Source of the DNA: Paraburkholderia sacchari | GTDB taxonomy: Bacteria > Pseudomonadota > Gammaproteobacteria > Burkholderiales > Burkholderiaceae | Assembly (NCBI RefSeq): GCF_000785435.2 | Contig: NZ_JTDB02000001.1 | Span: forward strand, 124,001-188,000 | DNA: 64,000 nucleotides | Direction: 5' to 3' | Shown here: positions 52,415-60,894 of the stretch, piece by piece | Numbering within the stretch: the first letter of the stretch is position 1 | Layout: every line of letters begins with the position of its first letter | Program-made: the position numbers and the translations under genes | The notes under the pieces: model-generated | The model's database searches: none | What the model saw: only the letters and a program-made list of their open reading frames with translations | Told to the model about the DNA's origin: nothing

Positions 52415-52879
52415 TCAGGCTTGCTTGCGCATCGGGTGCCTGGAATCGCCCGCGCGCATGCGCTCCAGCCGTTCGCTGGCCTCGGCCAGCACCCAGAACG
52501 GCGCGCTCTGCAGCTGCTGATCGTAGACGCCCACGATCGCCTTGACCGCCTCGAACTCCGGCTCTTCCAGCCGCCATACACTCTCGGCCGCGCCGCGCGC
52601 GAAGCACGCGAGGATCGCCTCGTCGGCGCAACGGACCTGCTCGGGCGTCAGCACGCCGTAGCCCGCGCCGGCGATCGATTGCGCGAGCACGTGCGCATGC
52701 AGGAGCGCCTGCGCGTCGTGCTGTGCGCCGCCCGCGCGCAGCGAAGCGAGCGCCAGATGCAGTTGCAGCGCGAGTTCGTCAGCGCTCGCGCGCGGCATCG
52801 GCAGCAACTCGGCCTTTTGGCGCCGGGCGCGGGTGGTCTTGTGCTGCGGAAAGGGGATCGTCTTGGCCATGTCGCCCAT
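52415..52879 (-). CDS. Hypothetical 154-residue protein
   Basis: Starts with MGDMAKTIPFPQHKTTRARRQKAELLPMPR; ATG 52879 or 52870, neither with a good ribosome site. The body is helical (ADELALQLHLALASLR, ALLHAHVLAQSIAGAGYG, ADEAILACFARGAAESVW). It looks like a conserved betaproteobacterial hypothetical family I know only as unnamed; no domain assigned. Confidence 0.6.
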   Translation of the reverse strand: MGDMAKTIPFPQHKTTRARRQKAELLPMPRASADELALQLHLALASLRAGGAQHDAQALLHAHVLAQSIAGAGYGVLTPEQVRCADEAILACFARGAAESVWRLEEPEFEAVKAIVGVYDQQLQSAPFWVLAEASERLERMRAGDSRHPMRKQA

Positions 52880-53005
52880 CGGTATCGATTCAGGTGCGTT
52901 TACAGGTGCACTTCCAGGTTCATTAACGGCACGCAGCGGCCAAGGTTGAGCGCCGTCGCTCAAGATCGATATAGCAGCGAGTGACAGCCCGGCGCCCTGC
53001 CCGAG

Positions 53006-53458
53006 CTAGCGCGCGTCGTCGGGCGTGCGGCGCGCGGCCATGAAGGCTTCCACGTGGCGGATGGCCGCCTCGCACTGTTCGAGCGTCAGGTGGTGGATCG
53101 ACGGATTCGGCAATTCGAAGCCGAGTTCCCCGGCCACCCAGCGCAACGCGCGGCCGCGCGCCTCGAAGACATTCACCTTGTCGCGCCGCACCTTGGCGGC
53201 CACGAGCGGTTCCAGCGCGTCGTGCAAGCGGCTCTTGGCGTCGCGCAACGCGGCGTTGGCGAGCCGCCCGAGCGGCACGTTGCGCGTGCTGCGCGCGGGC
53301 ACGCCAATCCACGCCTCACAGGCCGCGCAGACCCAGAGCGGGCCGTGATCGTCACGGTACGGATAGGCTTCGTCGCCATAACGGGCGAGCAGCGCCTTTG
53401 CGCCGCAGTAATCGCACAGCGGCTGCGGCAGCGCCTTGACCGGGCGGCCTACGCGCAT
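53006..53458 (-). CDS. Zinc-finger protein (DUF3268-like)
   Basis: 150 residues. Four Cys at 15, 18, 44, 47 (PLCDYCGAKA and WVCAACEAW) form a zinc ribbon. The remainder is basic, with EARGRALRWVAGELGFELPNPSIHHLTLEQCEAAIRHVEAF in the C-terminal helix bundle. The family is small and widespread in Proteobacteria with unknown role; domain call is from the C-x2-C pairs and length. Confidence 0.65.
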   Translation of the reverse strand: MRVGRPVKALPQPLCDYCGAKALLARYGDEAYPYRDDHGPLWVCAACEAWIGVPARSTRNVPLGRLANAALRDAKSRLHDALEPLVAAKVRRDKVNVFEARGRALRWVAGELGFELPNPSIHHLTLEQCEAAIRHVEAFMAARRTPDDAR

Positions 53459-53786
53459 GCGCGGCTCCCTCGGGCGAAATTCGATGGTTCCATAAACTTG
53501 CTTGATTCAGTGATTGCCGGGCGGACGCGAAAAGAAACCTGAACGCGCCCATCGGCAAAAGGATACCGGGAACCACTGTCAGCGGCACCCTGGCCGGATG
53601 GCCCAGGCCGGATGGCCACGCTCAAGCGCGTGTGCGAGCGGCACCAGGTGAGCTGGCACCCGCTGCGCACCGCAAGGCTCGCGAGTCTTGTCGAATTGAC
53701 GATGCGGCTGCACGAGAACGCCGCGCCCGCACTGGCGGCGCTGCCCGTCTCGCGGTTCTGCCTGCGCCACGGTTAGACAGCGGGCA
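53459..53786. other. Intergenic region with a short orphan frame
   Basis: 328 bp. GGCCGGATGGCC occurs twice at 53592-53603 and 53606-53617 as a direct duplication. On the plus strand, from ATG 53611 to a TAG near 53776, the text MATLKRVCERHQVSWHPLRTARLASLVELTMRL reads like the tail of a protein; no family was recognised and it may be a gene fragment. Confidence 0.4.
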
Positions 53787-54218
53787 TCAGCTTTTGACGA
53801 GCTTCTTCAGCGCCTCGATTTCGGGTGCGCAGGCGGCGGCGGCGGCTCGCGCCTCGATGCCGCGATAGAGCCGGATGATCTCTTCGCCCACGGGCGTGAG
53901 CGTGCTGCCTCCGCCGCTTTGTCCGCCATGTTCGGACACGGTGGCCGGCGATGCGAGCGCGCGATTGAGTTCGTCCATGAGAAGCCACGCACGCCGTTAC
54001 GACATGTTCAGGCTGCGCGCCGCCGCCGAAATCGAGCCCTGCTCGCGCACCGCCTCCAGCAGTTGCACCTTGCCGGGCCCGAGCGCGATGGTGCCGTCAT
54101 GAATGACACGCATGCGAAAACGCACGTCAGGCGCGCTGCGCGGCGTTGGCGTGGCGGCCTCGGTCTGAACTTTTTTTGGGGGGACATGGGCGCAAGCAAA
54201 CGCCAGTCGATCAGGCAT
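53787..54218 (-). pseudogene. modE: ModE-type molybdate regulator interrupted by a stop codon
   Basis: The N-terminal HTH is RVIHDGTIALGPGKVQLLEAVREQGSISAAARSLNMS, then TAA at 53999-53997, then in the same frame RRAWLLMDELNRALASPATVSEHGGQSGGGSTLTPVGEEII and IEALKKLVKS at the end. Family members have Tyr (SYRRAW) at the stop, so a Tyr codon became TAA. ATG 54218 overlaps the mop stop; the shorter ATG 54113 is possible. A T7-G6 homopolymer at 54171-54183 sits in the N-terminal part. Full-length protein cannot be made without readthrough; a free HTH fragment of about 73 residues could be. Confidence 0.85.
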
Positions 54219-54639
54219 CCACGCCCACGATCACGCTCGACGCCTTGAAGAGCGCCGCAGCCGGCTTGCCCGCTGCCAAACCGAGGCGGTCCACGCTGTC
54301 GTTCGTGACGATGGCCGCGATCTGCGCGCCGCTCGCCGCCGCGATCACGACCTCGGCGTTCACTGCGCCCCTCGTGACCGACGCGACGGTGCCCGCGACG
54401 ACGTTGCGCGTGGAGACCTTGCTGGCGTCGCCATCCACCATCACGATCACTGACGAAGCCTTCACGAGCGCAAACGCGTTCTTGCCGGCCGCGAGGCCCA
54501 GCGAAGCGGCGCTGCCATGCGTGATGATGGCGACGATCTCGAGACCGCCGTCGACGCGCAGCGTGACTTCGTCGTTGACTGCGCCGGCCTTGACCGCGGC
54601 GATCTGGCCGGAGAAGTGATTGCGAGCGCTGGTACGCAT
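54211..54639 (-). CDS. mop: Molbindin-type protein with two Mop domains
   Basis: 142 residues from ATG 54639, with AGGAAGG 6 nt upstream. Two Mop (TOBE) units: residues 1-70 (MRTSARNHFSGQIAAVKAGAVNDEVTLRVDGG, ITHGSAASLGLAAGKNAFALVKASSVIV) and 73-142 (ASKVSTRNVVAGTVASVTRGAVNAEVVI, LGLAAGKPAAALFKASSVIVGV). It binds molybdate or tungstate oxyanions as a hexamer and buffers cytosolic Mo. Stop overlaps the start of modE. Confidence 0.92.
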   Translation of the reverse strand: MRTSARNHFSGQIAAVKAGAVNDEVTLRVDGGLEIVAIITHGSAASLGLAAGKNAFALVKASSVIVMVDGDASKVSTRNVVAGTVASVTRGAVNAEVVIAAASGAQIAAIVTNDSVDRLGLAAGKPAAALFKASSVIVGVDA

Positions 54640-54804
54640 GAGAGCCTTCCTATAAGCGATGAAATTGACCGACGTAAGCGCCGTCGCGGCGCGCGCCGGT
54701 GCGAGTCCGAATGCAGGGCCTAGTGTAGCGGCGCGGCCCGACCATGCACAGGCGTTATCGGGAACATTGCCCATGTGGCCAGGTGCATGAAACTGTCGGG
54801 CCGG

Positions 54805-54828
54805 CGTAATATATGCACCTTTATAACG
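54805..54828. promoter_or_regulatory. Candidate ModE operator
   Basis: CGTAATATA, 6 nt, TTTATAACG; an imperfect palindrome resembling the E. coli ModE box (CGTTATATA halves). It is 16 bp upstream of modA and between the divergent mop and modA genes. AGGTGCAT (54781-54788) and ATGCACCT (54813-54820) form an extra 8-bp inverted repeat around it. Confidence 0.65.
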
Positions 54829-54844
54829 CTACGGGGTAGAAAAG

Positions 54845-55729
54845 ATGATCCGCAAGCTGATTGCGTCCGTCGTGATGATGTCCGGCGTGCTCGCCGCGAG
54901 CACGGGCGCATTAGCGGCCGACAACGGCGACGTCAACGTGCTCTATGCGGGCTCGCTCGTGAACCTGATGGAAAAGAGCGTGGGGCCGGCGTTCGAGAAG
55001 GAAACAGGCCTGCACTTCAAGGGTTACGCAGCCGGCTCGAACAAGATCGCCAATGAAGTGAAGGGCAAGCTGCGCCGTGGCGACGTGTTTATCAGCGCGA
55101 GCCCGAAGGTCAACGCGAACCTCATGGGCGACTCGAATGGCAATCATGTTTCGTGGTATGTGAATTTCGCCGAGTCGCCGCTCATGATCGGCTACAACCC
55201 AAAGAGCCGCTTCGCCGCCGACTTCAAGACGAAGAAGTGGGATGCCGTGCTGCGTGAGCCGGGCATCCGCCTTGGCCGCACCGATCCCAAGCTTGACCCG
55301 AAAGGCGCGTTCACCGTCGAACTCATGACGAAGGCGGCCCAGGCGTACAACCAGCCCGACCTCGTCGAGAAAACGCTTGGCACGCCGGAGAATCCCGCTC
55401 AAGTGTTGCCCGAGGAAACGCTCGTGGGCCGTCTGCAGTCGGGCCAGCTCGACGCGGGCTTCTTTTACTCGACCGAAACGTCGGACCTGAAGATTCCGTC
55501 GATCCATCCCGCGCCCGAGCTGGGGATCAAGGCGAGCTACACGCTCACGATTTTGAATGACGCGCCCAATGGCGCGGGCGCCGCACGCTTCGTCAACTTC
55601 CTGCTGAGCGCCGAAGGCCGCAAGCTGCTCGCCGAACACGGCGTGGACATCAAGAAGCCCGCGGTCAACGGCAACGCCCAGGGCATTCCGTCGTCGGTGC
55701 AGGCCGTGATCGACGCCGCACAGCAATGA
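54845..55729 (+). CDS. modA: Molybdate/tungstate-binding periplasmic protein
   Basis: 294 residues from ATG 54845. Signal peptide about 1-24 (ends STGALA). NVLYAGSLVNLMEKSVGPAFEKETGLHFKGYAAGSNKIANEVKGKLRRGDVFISASPK is the WtpA/ModA opening; oxyanion-contact Ser residues follow LYAGS and AAGS. Long ModA version, closer to WtpA than to short E. coli ModA, as far as I can tell. Stop is 10 bp before the permease-ATPase gene. Confidence 0.9.
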   Translation: MIRKLIASVVMMSGVLAASTGALAADNGDVNVLYAGSLVNLMEKSVGPAFEKETGLHFKGYAAGSNKIANEVKGKLRRGDVFISASPKVNANLMGDSNGNHVSWYVNFAESPLMIGYNPKSRFAADFKTKKWDAVLREPGIRLGRTDPKLDPKGAFTVELMTKAAQAYNQPDLVEKTLGTPENPAQVLPEETLVGRLQSGQLDAGFFYSTETSDLKIPSIHPAPELGIKASYTLTILNDAPNGAGAARFVNFLLSAEGRKLLAEHGVDIKKPAVNGNAQGIPSSVQAVIDAAQQ

Positions 55730-55739
55730 CGCCGCAATC

Positions 55740-57605
55740 ATGACTCGACCCGCTGAACCGGCGCAAAGCACCGCAAGGCCGCTCTGGTGGCTCGGCGCGT
55801 TGCTCGCTGTGTATCTGTGCGCGCCGTTTTTCGCCAGCATTCCGCAGATCGGCCAGGCGGACTGGGCCGGCGTCGACTGGCGCACCATGGGGTCGGCGGT
55901 CGGCGTGTCGGTGGCGAGCGCGAGCGTCGCCGCGCTCGTCATCCTCGTGGGCGGCGTGCCGCTCGGCTATTGGCTAGCGCGTTCGCGCTCGCGCGGCGTC
56001 GCGCTGCTCGGCTTCGTCGTGCAATTGCCGCTCGCGCTGCCGCCGCTCACGAGCGGCGTGCTGCTGCTGTTTCTGATCGGCCCGTATAGCGGCCTCGGCC
56101 AGCTCTTCAACGGCGCGCTCACCGACTCCTTCACGGGCATCGTGCTCGCCGAGACCTTCGTGGCCGCGCCATTCCTGGTCGTGGCGGCACGCTCGGCATT
56201 CGCCGCCGTCGATCCGGTCCACGACGACGTGGCCGCCACGCTCGGCCATCGCGCCGCGAGCCGCTTCTTTCGCATCACGCTGCCGATCGCCTGGCCCGCC
56301 ATCCGCGCGGGGCTCGCGCTCGCATGGCTGCGCGCGTTCGGCGAATTCGGCGCAACGGTGATGGTCGCCTATCACCCGTACTCACTGCCGGTCTACACCT
56401 ATGTGGTGTTCGGCGGCCAGGGGCTGCCCGCGATGATGCCGCTGCTGCTGCCGACGCTTGGCATCGCGATCGTCTGCGCGGTGCTCTCGGTCTATAGCCG
56501 TGGCACGCGCGCCACGCTCGCGGTGAGCACCGACAACAGCGATGAGCTCACCGCATTCACGCCCGCCGCCGCGGCAACGAATACGAACGACTTGCGGCTC
56601 GCGTTCGCGGCGCAGCGGCGCCTCGGCGCGTTCACGCTCGACGTCGCCTGGCAGCCGCGCACGCGGCGGCTCGCGATCATCGGGCCTTCGGGCTCGGGCA
56701 AGTCGCTCGCGCTGCGCATCGTCGCGGGTCTCGAGCGCAACGATGCGGGCTTCGTCTCGCTCGGCGCGACCGACATTGGCGCGTTGCCGCCCGAAGGCCG
56801 GCAGATCGGCTACATGCCGCAAGACTACGGCCTCTTTCCGCACCTGACGGTGGCGCAGCAACTGGCGTTTCCCGTCGATGCCGACGCCGCCAGCGCGCGC
56901 TACTGGCTCGCGCATCTGGGCCTCGATACGCTCACGCAACGCCTGCCGCGCCAGCTTTCGTTCGGCCAGCGCCAGCGCGTGGCGCTCGCGCGCGCGCTCA
57001 CGCGGCACACTCAGTTGCTGCTGTTCGACGAGCCATTCGCCGCGCTCGACACGCCGCGCCGGCGCCGCTTGCAGCAAACGCTGCGCGCCCTGCAGCGCGA
57101 GGTCAGCGCGGTCACCGTGATCGTCACGCACGACCCCGACGAAGCCGCCCTGCTCGCCGACGAAGTGCTCGTGATCGAGCATGGCCGCACGCTGCAGGCC
57201 GGTCCCGTCGACGAGGTGTTCGCACGGCCCGCCTCGCCGCGAGTGGCCGAATTGCTCGGACTGCACAACATCGGCACGGGCATCGTGCTCGATTCGGGCG
57301 AGATCGAAACGGCGGGCGGCCTGCGCCTGCCGTACCGGAGCGCTTACGACGACGCACGGTTCGCCACGGGCGCGCGCGTGATGTGGCGCGTGGCGCCGCG
57401 CGCGCTGTGCGCGACGCCGAATGGTTCGCTCGAAGGCCGTCTCGCGGGCGTCTCGCTGCGCCACGGCGACCGCTACGTCGCGCTCGAACTGGCCGGGGAG
57501 ACCTTCGACATCCCCGCCGACGACGCGGCGCTCCCGCATGCCGGCGCGCTGCGCTTCGAGATCGACCCTGCGGGTGTGAGCGCGTGGCCCGCCGTGCACT
57601 CCTGA
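55740..57605 (+). CDS. modBC: Molybdate ABC transporter permease-ATPase fusion (ModB-ModC)
   Basis: 621 residues. Residues about 1-255 are a ModB-like permease (EAA loop VAATLGHRAASRFFRITLPIAWPAI, TFVAAPFLVVAARSAF); residues about 285-510 an ABC ATPase with Walker A GPSGSGKS (315-322), signature LSFGQRQRVALARAL (406-420), Walker B LLLFDEP; C-terminal about 510-621 is the regulatory TOBE-like part. The link is AVSTDNSDELTAFTPAAAATNTND. The fusion puts both parts in fixed ratio. The stop TGA is inside the first repeat of cluster C. Confidence 0.9.
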   Translation: MTRPAEPAQSTARPLWWLGALLAVYLCAPFFASIPQIGQADWAGVDWRTMGSAVGVSVASASVAALVILVGGVPLGYWLARSRSRGVALLGFVVQLPLALPPLTSGVLLLFLIGPYSGLGQLFNGALTDSFTGIVLAETFVAAPFLVVAARSAFAAVDPVHDDVAATLGHRAASRFFRITLPIAWPAIRAGLALAWLRAFGEFGATVMVAYHPYSLPVYTYVVFGGQGLPAMMPLLLPTLGIAIVCAVLSVYSRGTRATLAVSTDNSDELTAFTPAAAATNTNDLRLAFAAQRRLGAFTLDVAWQPRTRRLAIIGPSGSGKSLALRIVAGLERNDAGFVSLGATDIGALPPEGRQIGYMPQDYGLFPHLTVAQQLAFPVDADAASARYWLAHLGLDTLTQRLPRQLSFGQRQRVALARALTRHTQLLLFDEPFAALDTPRRRRLQQTLRALQREVSAVTVIVTHDPDEAALLADEVLVIEHGRTLQAGPVDEVFARPASPRVAELLGLHNIGTGIVLDSGEIETAGGLRLPYRSAYDDARFATGARVMWRVAPRALCATPNGSLEGRLAGVSLRHGDRYVALELAGETFDIPADDAALPHAGALRFEIDPAGVSAWPAVHS

Positions 57606-57987
57606 AAAGCCTCACCTTTCCGTGTTATCGGGATTTCTGCCGCATCGTGTCGGGCGTATCGGCGCGCCGCGGAAAGCCTTGTTTTCCAGTGTTTTCAAAG
57701 TTTTCTGCCTGAACGGTTAGTGTCTCGAAGCAACCGCGCGCACCGCTCCTGAATAACCTCACCTTTGGCGTTCGGGCGCGGCTTCGGCTATCGTGCCAGA
57801 GAACGGTTCGCATCGCTTAACCTGGGACTACCAGGAATTTTCTGCCGCGATTCGGCCTGGAATTGCGTTATTTGTTGCGCAAACGGCTCGTCTCGGTGAG
57901 CGGTCCCGAAGCGTCGCGCTTCACCTGACATCCACGCGGGCCCGCGCGCTCTTGACTGCGCACCACTCCCGAAAACGCTCACCTTTC
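57599..57987 (+). repeat. Intergenic 22-bp repeat cluster C (3 copies)
   Basis: Copies at 57599-57620 (CTCCTGAA-AAGC-CTCACCTTTC; supplies the modBC stop), 57746-57767 (CTCCTGAA-TAAC-CTCACCTTTG) and 57966-57987 (CTCCCGAA-AACG-CTCACCTTTC). The cluster fills the 404-bp gap between modBC and the convergent hypothetical gene; no coding frame is credible here. Confidence 0.85.
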
Positions 57988-58009
57988 ATTCAACCACGCC
58001 GACTTCGGC

Positions 58010-59032
58010 TCAAATTACGAAGCGGCTATCTCCGTCCAATAGCAACGGCCGCGGCATGAGGTCCGCGCGCGCGAAGCGGATCAGCGAGAAAGCGCGCACG
58101 CCCTGCGGGCTCGCCGGCAAATGCGCGAGCGGAAACTCGATCTGCGCACCGCCGCCCGGCGCGTCGTGCTCGATCAGAACGTTCATCGGGCTCAGCCGCA
58201 CCTGCTTCATCTCGACGTTCGCGTGCTGCGCGGGATGCGCGAGGACATCGCAAATCACGCCCAGTTCGTGCTCGAGCGCGTCCGTCTTCAAGCCAAGCTC
58301 CGCGAGCGCCTGCTCGTTCGCTTCGATCTGCGTCTGCAGGTGCGCGAGCTCCGCGGCGTTCGCGACCGCACGCTCGCCCACCATCTTCTGCGTGCCCGCG
58401 CCCTGGCGCGTGAGCAGCTGGCGGCGCGTGCGCAACAGCGCGCGCTCCTGCTCCAGCGCATCGCGGCGCGACTCGTCGGCGCCAATCTGCGCGAGTCCTT
58501 CGAGCGCAATCTGCTCAACTACGCGCTGCACGATCTGCTCGCGCAGGTCCGCTTCGGATTCGCCGCATACGCGCACCTGATGGTCGTCGAAGCTCAGCGT
58601 GGTCTGGGCAACGTCGGTATGCACGTGGTCGCCGTGCTGCGCGACGCCGAGGCTGCGGCGCTCGGCCATCGCCATGCCCAGCACGGCCCATGCTTCGTTC
58701 GCGAGCGGATGGCTCTCGAACCACGCATGCAGCTCGGGCGAGCGGCTCAGCACCGGCGCGACCTCGTCGGGCGCGGCGAAGAACGCGTGGATATAGGGAT
58801 CGGCAAGCCAGTTCGCGGCGCTCGCCTCGCACGCGGGCGGCAGGCGCTCGACGATTTCGCGCACGTACGCGACCGACTGCGCGAGCGCGGGACATAGCCG
58901 CTCACGATAGTCGCGCGCGAGTTTCAGCGAAGGGCTGAGCACGATCAGCCGCTCGACGAGTGCGCGTGTTTGCTCGGTTTCCTGCACCGGCGTCGCGCGT
59001 TTGCGCGGCCAAAGTCGATCGAAAAAGCCCAT
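58010..59032 (-). CDS. Hypothetical coiled-coil protein
   Basis: 340 residues from ATG 59032. Basic N-terminus MGFFDRLWPRKRATP, a compact helical part (AANWLADPYIHAFFAAPDEVAPVLS), then a coiled coil at about 185-255 (VVEQIALEGLAQIGADESRRDALEQERALLRTRRQLL, NAAELAHLQTQIEANEQALAELGLKTDALEHEL) and a strand-rich end with LLDGDSRFVI. No signal or membrane segment. Family not recognised. It has repeat clusters C and D on both sides. Confidence 0.75.
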   Translation of the reverse strand: MGFFDRLWPRKRATPVQETEQTRALVERLIVLSPSLKLARDYRERLCPALAQSVAYVREIVERLPPACEASAANWLADPYIHAFFAAPDEVAPVLSRSPELHAWFESHPLANEAWAVLGMAMAERRSLGVAQHGDHVHTDVAQTTLSFDDHQVRVCGESEADLREQIVQRVVEQIALEGLAQIGADESRRDALEQERALLRTRRQLLTRQGAGTQKMVGERAVANAAELAHLQTQIEANEQALAELGLKTDALEHELGVICDVLAHPAQHANVEMKQVRLSPMNVLIEHDAPGGGAQIEFPLAHLPASPQGVRAFSLIRFARADLMPRPLLLDGDSRFVI

Positions 59033-59127
59033 GTTGCCACTCCATAGCGCTGCGCCGATGGCGCGTTTCGCGAGTCACTATACCGTGCGCGGCTCACACA
59101 TCGATGACAGGCTGCCACGCCGGGCGA

Positions 59128-59390
59128 CTCCCGAAAATGCTCACCTTTGCAAATCGACGCCAGACGCTTTCGTGAAAAAAATCTGCGAAGCAACTTAAAT
59201 ACGGCAGGTAAAAAGCGGCTTTTTGCACTGCTCAGTGAATATCCGCTCCCGCAGACACTCACCTTTGCCATTCCCGGGCATCGCAGCCCGGTTGTCGGCG
59301 ATGTTTCCGGCGTTTGCCGCAAGCGCCCCCGAAAATGCTCACCTTTGAAACCGGCGCACTCAAATCCGCTCCCGAATTTCCTCACCTTTG
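59128..59390 (+). repeat. Intergenic 22-bp repeat cluster D (4 copies)
   Basis: Copies at 59128-59149 (consensus, AATG), 59246-59267 (CTCCCGCA-GACA), 59326-59347 (CCCCCGAA-AATG) and 59369-59390 (CTCCCGAA-TTTC), all ending CTCACCTTTG. Distances between starts are 118, 80 and 43 bp. The stretch 59033-59450 has no credible gene. Confidence 0.87.
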
Positions 59391-59559
59391 AGTTCGTTAC
59401 GCAGTTCGAAAGCCCCCCCTATTTCATTCGGATACCAAATCAATTAGATCGTTGTACGGACTGCCACCACACGTCCATCGATCTGAATTGTCTTCGCCAC
59501 CGAGCCCTTCAAATAGCTTGCAAGTCTCGTATCCGCCGGAAACATCGTTTGCTCCGCCG

Positions 59560-60031
59560 CCCCGGCGAGCGGCGGCATTCCGGGCGCGACCGTCGACTTC
59601 AGCGGCGACCAGCTCGCCTCCACGCTCTTTTCCAACGTGAAGGCGCGCGTTCGACTTCTATCCGTTCATCGGCTTTTCGTCGGTGAGCACGAATATCGCC
59701 GACCTGAAAGGCTCGTATAACGCGCTGCTCTAACACATCCTGCCATCGAACAATTTCGCGCCCGCAGCCGAGGTCACGCAGGAACAGTACGACGCAAGCG
59801 GCAACTGCAGCGTGCCAGGCGGCGCAAGCAACACGGGTTGCGCGACGGCCACGAGCGCGTGGACCGCAAATTCAACCGGCAGCTACTTCAGCAGCGCCAA
59901 CGCCCCGCAAATTCAGACGCCCACGCCGATCGGCACACCGCTGGTCGGCCTGCACCAACCTCGCGCCATCGGCCGACGGCAGCGGCACGTTTGAAACCGA
60001 CCACTTCCAGGGGCAGGTCAAGCCCACACTC
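59560..60031 (+). pseudogene. Decayed secreted-protein gene
   Basis: The text TVDFSGDQLASTLFSNVKAR, then a +1 shift near 59645, then FDFYPFIGFSSVSTNIADLKGSYNALL, an in-frame TAA at 59731-59733, then HILPSNNFAPAAEVTQEQYDASGNC and on to SGTFETDHFQGQVKP in a further frame. The Asp/Asn/Thr/Gly composition is that of an exported or surface protein. Several disruptions in 470 bp indicate an old remnant. I cannot name the family with certainty. Confidence 0.6.
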
Positions 60032-60778
60032 GTGGATTCGAGCACGCCGCTCACGGCCACGGTGGCGCCCACGCCGATCAACACGCCGCTGCGTCTGCCG
60101 AATTCGTTCACGTCGCCGGGCACGGGTCTTTCGACGAGCAGCGCGGACACGGTCGGCTTCGTATTCAGCCATTTCCTGACCGATCACATCGCGGTCTCGA
60201 CAGTGGCGGGCGTGCCACCCACCTTCAAGCTCTACGGTCACGGCACGATCAAGCCGCCCGGCCCGGCGGGTGCGCTCGGCAGTCAGAACCTGAGCGATCC
60301 GGCCTTCCGCGCGCTCGCCGTGCGCTCGGCGCGTGTACGCTGCTTCATGGCGCGCACGCTGGCTACGCCGTTCGGTCTCGCCACGAGTAGCGCGACGCTC
60401 AAAGCCGTGTTCGCGCCCGAGGCGGTGCCCGCAGGCCTCCGCACCCGTGGCGGCGCGCTGCACAGCGTGCGGCCGAAGGGGTTCTATCACGCGTCGCTGG
60501 ATCTGGCGGCCATCGAGGATTCGAACGATCTCGAACAGATGGAGCAACGTTACGCAGACCTAACGATTCCAGTCGATGTCCTGTTCGGCCGCGACGACGT
60601 AGTGCTCGACTGGATGCGCCATGGCGATGCCCAGCGCCGCCGTTCGTCGCGTGTGACGCTCGATGTGGTGAACGGCAGCCATATGCTGCCCGTCACCGCG
60701 CCTTCCGCTACGAGCGAGTGGCTGCGTGCCGCGATTGCGCGCACCACCCAAGCCGCCCCCGCTCCGCGCGCAGCGTGA
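60032..60778 (+). pseudogene. Chimera of OmpW fragment and alpha/beta-hydrolase C-terminus
   Basis: One open frame of 248 codons joins two unrelated families. Residues about 1-95 (VFSHFLTDHIAVSTVAGVPPTFKLYGHGTIKPPGPAGALGSQNLSDP) are the middle of an OmpW outer-membrane barrel, without signal peptide or C-terminal strands. From about 97 the text is the C-terminal part of an alpha/beta hydrolase, with acid DVLFGRDDVVLD and His in NGSHMLPVTAP but no nucleophile Ser elbow. It seems to be a deletion scar; no ribosome site for the frame. Confidence 0.75.
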
Positions 60779-60894
60779 TGGGGAAATTGAGAGGCAGTGC
60801 GCCGCGTAGCCGTTACCATCGCGCTTTTTCGCCATGCCTTTTGCGGTTCTGTTTAACGTTTCGTTCAAAAAATAGCGACACTGGAAGCCAAACC

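Noticed and set aside
54813..54826. ATGCACCTTTATAA before modA as a repeat copy
   Set aside because: Lacks the left block and CTCACC; it is part of the ModE-like box.
29153..59390. The repeats as short coding units (KVSIFGS or KGEHFRES peptides on the minus strand)
   Set aside because: Different copies are read in different frames, with no common start, stop or downstream conservation. Resemblance of AAAGGTGA to a ribosome site is explained better by chance.
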